A stretch of DNA of 5,321 nucleotides from Actinomycetota bacterium (GTDB lineage: Bacteria; Actinomycetota; Thermoleophilia; Solirubrobacterales; Solirubrobacteraceae), in the NCBI GenBank assembly GCA_005788585.1, contig SYBY01000252.1:1-5321 (forward strand), read 5' to 3'. Of this stretch, positions 1-4,805 are shown piece after piece. The notes below the pieces were generated by a model. The model did no database searches. It was not told the origin of the DNA and worked only from the letters and a program-made list of their open reading frames with translations. Position numbers and translations under genes: made by a program. Each line of letters begins with the position of its first letter. The first letter of the stretch is position 1.

Positions 1-1
1 A

Positions 2-532
2 GACGGCGAGCGCGCGCTGGCCCTGGCGCTCGGCTCGGGCCCGGCGATGCGCGCGGCCTCGGAGAACCTCGCGCGCTGCGCGCTGCGCGACGAGCTGGCC
101 GGCGCCCCGTGGCTGGCGCTGCTCGACCCGGCGAAGGCGACAGGGGAGGCGGCGGGCGCGTCCGCGCTCGAGGGGCTCGAGGACGAGCTGGAGCTCGTGC
201 CGAAGAAGGACCAGAAGCGGGTCAAGCGCGAGCGCGAGGAGGGCGCGACGCGCGCCCAGCGCCGTGCCCGGACCGCGGCGCTCGACCGGGGCCTCCAGCT
301 CGTCGGGCTCTGGTACCGCGACGTGGCGTGCGTCGCCGACGGCGCCGAGGATCTCGTCCACCACAGCGACCGGGTCGACGCACTGCGCGAGGACGCCGCG
401 GGCCGGTCGGCGCATCGGCTGCGCGCGGCGCTCGTGCACGTCGAGGACACCCGCGCGTCGCTCCAGCTCAACCCGAACGAGGAGCTGGCGCTCGAGGCGA
501 TGACGCTGCGGGTCGCGCGCGCACTCGCGTAG
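2..532 (+). CDS. holB: DNA polymerase III subunit delta' (C-terminal part, 5' truncated)
   Basis: This is the last 176 residues of a protein that begins before the window; the frame is open from base 2 to a TAG stop. Delta' is a clamp-loader subunit that helps load the beta sliding clamp at the replication fork. The visible part lacks the Walker/zinc ATPase-like region and corresponds to the C-terminal helical domain. Recognition rests on features typical of actinobacterial delta' proteins: an early GERALALALGSG stretch, a charged Lys/Arg/Glu-rich linker (KKDQKRVKRERE), then QLVGLWYRDVACVADGAEDL and near the end LNPNEELALEAM. Those closing motifs are characteristic, so the call is firm although made from memory of the family. 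The next gene starts 52 nt downstream on the same strand, with a hairpin between. The bases look native, with no sign of damage other than the window edge. Confidence 0.87.
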   Translation, partial: DGERALALALGSGPAMRAASENLARCALRDELAGAPWLALLDPAKATGEAAGASALEGLEDELELVPKKDQKRVKREREEGATRAQRRARTAALDRGLQLVGLWYRDVACVADGAEDLVHHSDRVDALREDAAGRSAHRLRAALVHVEDTRASLQLNPNEELALEAMTLRVARALA

Positions 533-551
533 CCGTTCACCGCATCGTCAC

Positions 552-578
552 AGAATCCCTCGCTGAGCAGGGGATTCT
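552..578 (+). terminator. Hairpin between holB and the membrane-protein gene (weak terminator or RBS-masking stem)
   Basis: AGAATCCC (552-559) pairs perfectly with GGGATTCT (571-578) across an 11-nt loop, giving an 8-bp stem 20 nt after the holB stop. No T-run follows, so it is not a classical intrinsic terminator, although high-GC actinobacteria often lack the U-tract. The 3' arm holds the purine-rich AGGGGA that is the only Shine-Dalgarno-like sequence before the next gene's GTG. The stem could therefore instead limit translation of that gene. Which role it has is inference. Confidence 0.45.
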
Positions 579-584
579 CCGGCT

Positions 585-1484
585 GTGCGCGTGGGTCGGC
601 TCGGTTCTGCGGCGGTCACGGTGGCGGCGCTCGCCGCGGTGGGAGGCGTCGTCGCGTGGCGCGCGGGCGAGGTGGCCGACGCGGTGCGGCTCGTCCCGGT
701 CGCCGCGGTGCTGGCGGCGATCGCGCTGCACGCCGTGACGCTGGTCCTGCGCTCGGAGGGCTGGCGCATCGCGATCGCGGCGATCGACGGATGCCCGCTG
801 GACCGTCAGGCCGTCCACGGGGCGAATGCGGGGGCCTTCGGTGCGGGCACGGTCCAGAGCCACCTGGGGCTGCCGGTGCGCGTGGCGCTGCTGCGGCGCT
901 GGCGCGGGGACCGGGCGCCCCGGCCGCTGCAGCTGGCGCTCGCCGACCTGCCGATCGCCCTGGCCGAGGCGTGCTGCCTGCTGATGCTGCTCGCGCTCTG
1001 GCAGCCGTGGCTTGCCGTACCCGGGCTCGTCGTGCTCGCGGTGCTCGGCCCGGGCGCCCGCGCCGCCTGCGGGCGGTGGGGAGCCTCGCGGCCCACGGTG
1101 CGCGGCGTGGCGGTCCTCGCAGATGCGCGCAGGCGCGTCGCGCTGCTGGGCCTCGCGGGCGCGATCACGCTCGTGGCGGCCGGACGGGTCTGGCTGGTCC
1201 TGGTGGCGTGCGGGCTGCCACACGGCGCGGCCGATGTCGCGCTGCTGTGTGGCGCGCTGGGGGTGCTCGGTCTGCTCCCGCTCGGGCCGGCTGCGAGTCC
1301 GGGCGCGGCCCTCGCGACGCTCGGCGCGGCCGGGGTCGGCAGTGCGATGGCGGCGGGGCTGGTCATCAGCGCGAGCTCCATCGGGGCGGTCGCGGTGTAC
1401 GGGGTGGCGGTCGGGGCGTGGTGCGCGGCACGGCGCGCCGCCGCCGTGTGGCCGGGCCGCGCGCCCGAGGGCGTGCGCGCATGA
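585..1484 (+). CDS. Multi-pass membrane protein, lysylphosphatidylglycerol synthase TM / flippase-like family
   Basis: A 299-residue, strongly hydrophobic protein with about seven to eight likely membrane segments (roughly residues 8-26, 37-56, 121-140, 142-160, 187-209, 215-233, 245-262, 263-281). It resembles the LPG-synthase TM domain family (UPF0104): RSEGWRIAI after the second segment, then GANAGAFGAGTVQSHLGLPVRVALL, which matches the family pattern of a small-residue loop, a Gly, and a basic VRV helix. The late GLLPLGPAASPGAALATLGAAG matches its Pro/Gly loop. Family members move or modify lipids or lipid-linked glycans at the cytoplasmic membrane. The soluble aminoacyl-transfer domain of MprF is absent, so lysyl-PG synthesis is not implied. 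GTG 585 is used because AGGGGA lies about 10 nt upstream; GTG 591 is a possible alternative. The protein contains no lysine. The family call is moderate and the substrate is unknown. Confidence 0.68.
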   Translation: MRVGRLGSAAVTVAALAAVGGVVAWRAGEVADAVRLVPVAAVLAAIALHAVTLVLRSEGWRIAIAAIDGCPLDRQAVHGANAGAFGAGTVQSHLGLPVRVALLRRWRGDRAPRPLQLALADLPIALAEACCLLMLLALWQPWLAVPGLVVLAVLGPGARAACGRWGASRPTVRGVAVLADARRRVALLGLAGAITLVAAGRVWLVLVACGLPHGAADVALLCGALGVLGLLPLGPAASPGAALATLGAAGVGSAMAAGLVISASSIGAVAVYGVAVGAWCAARRAAAVWPGRAPEGVRA

Positions 1485-1512
1485 AGGCACCACGCAGCGT
1501 CCGCCGGTCCGC

Positions 1513-1518
1513 AAGAAT
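1513..1518 (+). promoter_or_regulatory. Possible -10 box of a leaderless lipoprotein transcript
   Basis: AAGAAT matches the TATAAT consensus at four of six positions and ends 8 nt before the lipoprotein ATG. No good Shine-Dalgarno sequence precedes that ATG. A -10 at this distance would place the transcript start at or next to the ATG, as in leaderless actinobacterial genes. No recognisable -35 is seen, so this is weak. Confidence 0.3.
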
Positions 1519-1526
1519 GGCGAGCC

Positions 1527-1973
1527 ATGTCCCTGTCTCGTGCGCTCGCCCTGATCTTGACCTGCGCCGCCGCGCTCGCCGCGTGCGGCGGCGACGACGG
1601 CCTGTCCGCTGAGGAGTACCGCGAGCAGGGCAACGCCGCCTGCGAGCGGTACGAGGCCGACGTGCGCGAGCTCCCGCAGCCGCAGTCCATCGATGACGTC
1701 GCGCCGTACGCCGGCAAGGCCCAGGCCCGCCTGGCCGAGCTGATCGACGAGCTCGACGAGCTGGAGCCGCCGAGCGACCTCAAGGAGCAGCACGACCAGC
1801 TCATCCGCCTCGGTCGCAACGGAGTGCAGGAGATCAAGAAGCTCGAGGCGGCGGGCGAGTCGGGGCAGCAGTCGGAGATCGAGGGCGCCCTGCAGAGTGC
1901 CGGGGATCTCGACACGCAGAGCGACGAGGTCGCGCGTGAGCTCGGGCTGGACGCCTGCGCCGACGAGAGCTAG
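1527..1973 (+). CDS. Small secreted lipoprotein of unknown function
   Basis: A 148-residue protein with a textbook type II signal peptide: MSLSR, a hydrophobic stretch (residues 6-19), and the lipobox Leu17-Ala18-Ala19-Cys20 followed by GGDD. It should be diacylated on Cys20 and anchored on the outer face of the membrane. The mature part is acidic and mostly helical: EEYREQGNAACERY (29-42), a Pro-rich turn (50-53), a long helix rich in Leu/Glu/Asp (62-79), the PPSDL turn (81-85) and further helices. Besides the lipobox Cys, the mature protein has only Cys39 and Cys144, which could form a disulfide joining its ends. This Tyr/Asn/Cys plus PP layout recalls small orphan lipoproteins common in Solirubrobacterales-type genomes, but I know no function. 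It starts 42 nt after the membrane-protein stop on the same strand, so cotranscription is possible. Its stop lies 3 nt from that of the convergent TetR gene. Confidence 0.85.
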   Translation: MSLSRALALILTCAAALAACGGDDGLSAEEYREQGNAACERYEADVRELPQPQSIDDVAPYAGKAQARLAELIDELDELEPPSDLKEQHDQLIRLGRNGVQEIKKLEAAGESGQQSEIEGALQSAGDLDTQSDEVARELGLDACADES

Positions 1974-1981
1974 CCGCTAGC
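1969..1981. repeat. 13-bp palindrome spanning both convergent stop codons
   Basis: GCTAG-CCG-CTAGC is a perfect inverted repeat with a 3-nt loop. The left TAG ends the lipoprotein and the right CTA is the reverse-strand TAG of the TetR gene. The stem is only 5 bp and there is no T-tract, so terminator activity is doubtful, but it is the only hairpin at this gene junction. Confidence 0.35.
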
Positions 1982-2564
1982 CGGGCTGGGTCACGATCAC
2001 GCGCTCCCAGACGGTCATGAGGGCCTCGAGCACGCGCTCGGGGTCCGCCGTCTCGGGGTGCCGGCCGAACGCGTCGACGAGCACCGCGAAGTTCATGTGC
2101 GTGAGCGCGTGCGAGACGGCGCGGGCATCCAGCGGTGGCGTCCGTCCGGCGGCGATCCCGGCCTCGAACAGCGCCGCGGTGGCGTCGATGCTCCACTCGG
2201 TCATCTCGTGCAGGCCGCGTTCGACCTCGGCGTTCGCCGCTGCCGCGTCGTCCACCGCGCGCAGCAGGCCGCCGTTGCGGTGGGCGATGCCGACGACCCG
2301 CGCGAGGACCGCACGCAGGTAGCCCGGCTCGTTCGGGTCGCCGGCGGCCGCCATCGAGTTGCGGATGTCGTCGAGGAGGAACAGCACGACGTCGGGCAGG
2401 CCGGAGAAGTGGCGGTAGAAGACCGTGCGCTTCAGGCCGGTCTCGGCCATGACGTCCTCGACGGTGAGGTCGCGGAACGGGCGGTCGGCCAGCAGCCGGG
2501 CGGCGGCTTCGACGATCCGGCGCTGCGCATCTTCGGCGGAGACTCTGGGGGCGCGTGTTGACAC
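1977..2564 (-). CDS. TetR/AcrR-family transcriptional regulator
   Basis: A 195-residue protein of normal TetR length. Residues 12-58 form the canonical N-terminal DNA-binding domain: AQRRIVEAAARLL, then the helix-turn-helix RDLTVEDVMAETGLKRTVFYRHF (about 31-53), with the typical Tyr-Arg-His-Phe end of the recognition helix. The rest is the variable helical ligand-binding and dimerisation domain, whose ligand cannot be read from sequence. Translation starts at a GTG; no in-frame start nearby would keep the helix-turn-helix intact. No Shine-Dalgarno sequence precedes it, so a leaderless mRNA is likely. The start codon lies inside the palindrome TGACAC-G-GTGTCA, which suggests autorepression. 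The divergent SRPBCC gene across a 57-nt gap is the most likely target. There is a single lysine (Lys45, in the recognition helix). The family call is very secure; ligand and regulon are inference. Confidence 0.95.
   Translation of the reverse strand: MSTRAPRVSAEDAQRRIVEAAARLLADRPFRDLTVEDVMAETGLKRTVFYRHFSGLPDVVLFLLDDIRNSMAAAGDPNEPGYLRAVLARVVGIAHRNGGLLRAVDDAAAANAEVERGLHEMTEWSIDATAALFEAGIAAGRTPPLDARAVSHALTHMNFAVLVDAFGRHPETADPERVLEALMTVWERVIVTQPG
2558..2563 (+). promoter_or_regulatory. -35 box of the SRPBCC gene promoter
   Basis: TTGACA is a perfect match to the primary-sigma -35 consensus. Seventeen bases later, CACAGT (2581-2586) is a modest -10 (three of six matches). This predicts a transcript start near 2593, about 30 nt before the ATG at 2622. 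The -35 box overlaps the TGACACGGTGTCA palindrome, so a bound TetR dimer would exclude RNA polymerase. Confidence 0.5.
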
Positions 2565-2571
2565 GGTGTCA
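2559..2571. promoter_or_regulatory. Putative TetR operator 1 (perfect palindrome)
   Basis: TGACAC-G-GTGTCA is a perfect 6-bp inverted repeat around a central G. It overlaps the TetR GTG start codon on one strand and most of the TTGACA -35 box on the other. This position suits simultaneous repression of both divergent genes. Binding by the adjacent TetR protein is inferred from symmetry and location. Confidence 0.55.
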
Positions 2572-2606
2572 CAAGGATGTCACAGTCTTTGCGACACCGC
2601 GTCACA
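2568..2606 (+). repeat. Three GTCACA repeats with 11- and 22-bp offsets; possible second operator
   Basis: GTCACA occurs at 2568, 2579 and 2601, which are start-to-start offsets of 11 and 22 bp, so the copies lie on nearly the same DNA face. The third copy also forms an imperfect inverted repeat with TGCGAC at 2590-2595 (one mismatch per arm, 5-nt spacer), giving a candidate second TetR site downstream of the predicted -10. Functional meaning is inferred. Confidence 0.4.
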
Positions 2607-2610
2607 ACTT

Positions 2611-2615
2611 GGAGG
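2611..2615 (+). promoter_or_regulatory. Ribosome-binding site fixing the SRPBCC start
   Basis: GGAGG lies 6 nt before the ATG at 2622. An in-frame ATG at 2577 would add 15 residues but has no ribosome-binding site and falls inside the operator and -10 region, so the shorter protein is preferred. Confidence 0.85.
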
Positions 2616-2621
2616 CCCGTC

Positions 2622-3062
2622 ATGCAGCCCGTCACCGTCACCACCGTCGTCCAGCGCCCGATCGACGTCGTCTACGACTACCTCGACGTCCTCGGCAACC
2701 ATGAAGCGTTCACCGACCACTTCATGGTCGACTGGGAACTGGCCGGCCCGCCCCGCGGCGTCGGGGCCAGACTCCGCGCCAACGTCAAGGCGCTCGGGCA
2801 GACGCAGCCGATCGAGCTCGAGGTCCACGAGGCGCGCGCGCCGGAGCTCATCGTCGAGCGGACGGTCGCCGCGAAGGGCAAGCGCGTGACGCGCGGGACC
2901 TACCGCCTGTCGCCCGCCGGGCCGGACGCGACGAACGTGAGCTTCGAGATCGCGTGGGAGCAGGCGCCGCTCGGCGACCGGCTGACCGGCCCGATGATCC
3001 GGCCGGTGCTGCGCAGGCTCAACCAGCGGGCGATGGACCGGCTCGCGGCGCAGTTCGCGTAG
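2622..3062 (+). CDS. SRPBCC family protein (polyketide cyclase/START-like hydrophobic-ligand-binding fold)
   Basis: A 146-residue protein of typical single-domain SRPBCC length. It opens with a beta strand and the family's signature first helix: VTTVVQRPIDVVYDYLDVLGNHEAF (residues 5-30). A curved sheet follows, with alternating hydrophobic strands around 33-39, 47-57, 62-70, 75-83, 88-96 and 104-113. The long C-terminal helix (about 123-145, RPVLRRLNQRAMDRLAAQF) closes the cavity. The fold binds lipids, polyketides or other hydrophobic molecules; some members are enzymes, but no catalytic residues can be assigned here. There is no signal peptide or membrane segment, so it is cytoplasmic. It is divergent from a TetR gene with a palindrome over its -35, suggesting induction by a hydrophobic ligand that the two proteins may share; that is inference. 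Confidence 0.85.
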   Translation: MQPVTVTTVVQRPIDVVYDYLDVLGNHEAFTDHFMVDWELAGPPRGVGARLRANVKALGQTQPIELEVHEARAPELIVERTVAAKGKRVTRGTYRLSPAGPDATNVSFEIAWEQAPLGDRLTGPMIRPVLRRLNQRAMDRLAAQFA

Positions 3063-3076
3063 CGCCCACTCCGCAC

Positions 3077-3107
3077 TGACCGGCAGGTCACCGTCGCTAG
3101 AGCGACG
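3077..3107. terminator. Tandem hairpins between convergent genes (putative bidirectional terminator)
   Basis: Two inverted repeats fill the 34-nt gap and run into the end of the GAF-regulator gene. TGACC (3077-3081) pairs with GGTCA (3086-3090) over a 4-nt loop. CGTCGCT (3092-3098) pairs with AGCGACG (3101-3107), a perfect 16-bp palindrome containing the regulator's TAG stop on the reverse strand. There is no T-tract on either side. The location between convergent stops makes a terminator role reasonable. Confidence 0.5.
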
Positions 3108-4671
3108 TGGATCTGCCGTTCGGCGGGGTGGGGGCGCGGCGGGCGCGGCGGCGGTCGCCGGTGGGCTGGCTGAGGCGGCGCAGACGCGACAGTGCGCCGG
3201 ATCGGCGCTCGTCGGCGGGGTCGAGCAGTTCGACCAGCGCGCGGGTCGCGACGATGTCGTCGCGGCCCGAGGGCGTGCCCAGCCACGCATGCAGGAGCGC
3301 GGCGTCCCCGCCGCGCAGCACGGATTCGCGCAGCTCGTAGTCCAGCCGCTCGCGCGCCTCGACGATCGCGGGGACCTCGGAGGACGGCAGCAGCGGACCC
3401 GGGTACCGGGCGAGCGCCTCGCCGAGCGCGCCGTCGGCGACGAGCCGCTCCACGCTCTCGAGGTCCGACGTCGCCGCGCCCCGCAGGCGGTACGGGTTGG
3501 CCTCCAGCCGGTCGCCGAGCAGGCGCCGCAGCCGGGACAGCTCGGCGCGCACGCTGACGGGCTTGCCGAAGTCGCCGTAGAGCTCGACGGCGAGCCGCTC
3601 GGCGGACATCCCGGCCGGCTCGAGCATCAGCAGCATGAGGATCTCGCTGCGGCGGGGCGTCAGCTCGATCGGGCCGTCGTCGAGCGACAGCCGCGCACGG
3701 TCACGCCCGAGCACGGAGACCGACAGCCGCGCGGTCGCCGGGACCGACGCCGTCGTCGACGCGTGCACGCCTGTGCGCCACAGCAGGTACGCGTCCCCGT
3801 CGTCGACGAGCTCGGCCCGCGCGGGACCGTCGGGCAGCGCGATGTCCCCACCGTGCGGCGGGACCTCGAGCCGGCCGACCTGGCCCCAGACGGGCTCGGC
3901 GCTGAGCAGCACCCGGCCGGTCGGTGACACCAGGGCGCCGGCCTGGCCGCCACCCGCGCCCACCGCGCCGCCGTAGCGCTCGCGCAGGCGTTCGTTGCGC
4001 TGGGCGGCCTCGCGGGCCAGCCCCGCCTCCAGCATCTGCGCCGCCGCGCCCACGAGCGCCAGCGAATGGGGATGCGCGGTGGCGAGCTCCCCGGAGAGGT
4101 CGATGACGCCGACGGGCTCGCCGGTCTCGGGGTCGTGGACCGGCGCCGCGCTGCACGTCCACTCCTCGACGGCCTGCGCGTAGTGCTCGGCGCTGAACAC
4201 CTGCACGGGATGGTCGACCGCCAGCGCGGTCCCCATCGCGTTCGTCCCCGCCCGGCCCTCGGCCCAGCCGGTGCCGACCGCGAGGTTGATCGACTGCGCC
4301 TCGTCGAGCACCGCGGGCTCGCCGTCGATCCACAGGATTGTGCCGTCGGCGTCGCAGACGAGGACGACCTGCTTGGCGTCGCTGTGGACGTCGGCGAGCA
4401 GCGCACGGAGCATCGGCATGCCGCCGGCCAGCGGATGCGAGCGCCACCGCTCGCCGGCGGCCTCGGTCGAGAGGACCTGCGGCGCGAGTTCCCCGGCGGG
4501 CGCCACGCCGGCCTCGCCGCTGCGCGCCCACGACTCGGCGATCACCGAGCGGACGCGCTGCGTCGCGGCCTCGCCGCCGCCCAGCGCCGCGTCGCGGGCC
4601 CGCGCGAGCGCGCGAGCGAGCCGACGGCGGTCCGTCGTTGCGTCCAGGGCGACCCACGGGTTCTGCTGCAC
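3097..4671 (-). CDS. GAF-domain transcriptional regulator with AcoR-like sensor and winged-helix (SARP/BTAD-like) output
   Basis: A 524-residue cytoplasmic regulator. The N-terminal half resembles the sensor part of AcoR-type activators: the lead-in RSVIAESWAR (41-50), then a GAF domain (about 85-220) with VVLVCDADGTILWIDG, GTNAMGTAL (142-150), VFSAEHYAQAVEEWTCSAAPVHDPETG and GVIDLSG. A Gly-rich linker and a variable middle region follow (235-330). The sigma-54 AAA+ module and Fis-type helix-turn-helix of classical AcoR are absent. Instead residues 335-395 look like a winged helix: LTPRRSEILMLLML, the MSAERLAVELYGD helices, and a basic recognition segment VSVRAELSRLRRLLGD. A helical region reminiscent of BTAD domains follows (400-500), then a basic Pro/Arg tail. 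The GTG start is supported by GGAGGAG 7 nt upstream. It is divergent from an aldehyde dehydrogenase gene, which it probably controls together with itself. The GAF call is firm; the output-domain family is less so. Confidence 0.88.
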   Translation of the reverse strand: MQQNPWVALDATTDRRRLARALARARDAALGGGEAATQRVRSVIAESWARSGEAGVAPAGELAPQVLSTEAAGERWRSHPLAGGMPMLRALLADVHSDAKQVVLVCDADGTILWIDGEPAVLDEAQSINLAVGTGWAEGRAGTNAMGTALAVDHPVQVFSAEHYAQAVEEWTCSAAPVHDPETGEPVGVIDLSGELATAHPHSLALVGAAAQMLEAGLAREAAQRNERLRERYGGAVGAGGGQAGALVSPTGRVLLSAEPVWGQVGRLEVPPHGGDIALPDGPARAELVDDGDAYLLWRTGVHASTTASVPATARLSVSVLGRDRARLSLDDGPIELTPRRSEILMLLMLEPAGMSAERLAVELYGDFGKPVSVRAELSRLRRLLGDRLEANPYRLRGAATSDLESVERLVADGALGEALARYPGPLLPSSEVPAIVEARERLDYELRESVLRGGDAALLHAWLGTPSGRDDIVATRALVELLDPADERRSGALSRLRRLSQPTGDRRRARRAPTPPNGRSTSL

Positions 4672-4678
4672 GGCACGG

Positions 4679-4685
4679 CTCCTCC
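4679..4685 (-). promoter_or_regulatory. Ribosome-binding site of the GAF regulator
   Basis: On the reverse strand this reads GGAGGAG, ending 7 nt before the GTG start codon at 4671. It decides this start over another GTG 5 nt upstream, which is out of frame. Confidence 0.8.
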
Positions 4686-4690
4686 AGCCG

Positions 4691-4712
4691 GGTTCTCACA
4701 GCGTAGAGAACC
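4691..4712. promoter_or_regulatory. Inverted repeat GGTTCTC-N8-GAGAACC, putative autoregulatory operator
   Basis: GGTTCTC (4691-4697) and GAGAACC (4706-4712) form a perfect 7-bp inverted repeat with an 8-nt spacer. The spacer contains reverse-strand TACGCT (4705 to 4700), which fits a TAnnnT -10 box for the GAF regulator, with its ribosome-binding site just beyond. A dimer on this repeat would straddle the regulator's own -10, so autoregulation is a reasonable inference. As RNA on the reverse strand it would also form a leader hairpin. Confidence 0.5.
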
Positions 4713-4720
4713 ATCGCCGC

Positions 4721-4759
4721 GTTGCAGCGTGGTTGCAACCGCCGCGGACGTACGTTGCG
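4721..4759 (+). promoter_or_regulatory. GTTGCA/GTTGCG direct repeats and GGTTGCAACC palindrome; putative activator sites for the aldehyde dehydrogenase
   Basis: GTTGCA occurs at 4721 and 4732, and the variant GTTGCG at 4754, offsets of 11 and 22 bp. The middle copy is part of the perfect 10-bp palindrome GGTTGCAACC (4731-4740). These sit just upstream of and across TACGTT (4751-4756), a TAnnnT candidate -10 for the aldehyde dehydrogenase with no good -35 at 16-18 bp. A weak -35 with phased upstream repeats is typical of an activator-dependent promoter. The adjacent GAF regulator is the obvious candidate, but this is not shown. Confidence 0.45.
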
Positions 4760-4805
4760 GCAGGAGAGACAACCGCGGCCGCAGACGCCGCGAGAGGAGA
4801 CCGTG

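Noticed and set aside
537..1793. Long reverse-strand open frame of 418 codons opposite the membrane-protein and lipoprotein genes
   Set aside because: Its translation is Arg/Pro/His-rich with no domain sense, and it lies antisense to two convincing genes. Long spurious frames are expected at this GC content.
806..1915. Second reverse-strand open frame (369 codons) over the same stretch
   Set aside because: Ser/Ala/Pro/Arg-rich low-complexity translation, overlapping real genes and incompatible with their codon pattern.
2577..2621. Longer N-terminus for the SRPBCC protein starting at ATG 2577
   Set aside because: No ribosome-binding site, it lies upstream of the predicted transcript start and inside the operator, and the extra residues do not fit the SRPBCC fold. 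GGAGG supports ATG 2622.
3289..3927. Forward open frame of 212 codons opposite the GAF regulator's C-terminal half
   Set aside because: A codon-phase shadow of the real gene with Arg/Gln/Pro-rich composition and no ribosome-binding site.
4748..4782. Short palindromes ACGTACGT and GCGGCCGC in the aldehyde dehydrogenase leader
   Set aside because: Short self-complementary words are common at this GC content and have no supporting repeats or spacing.
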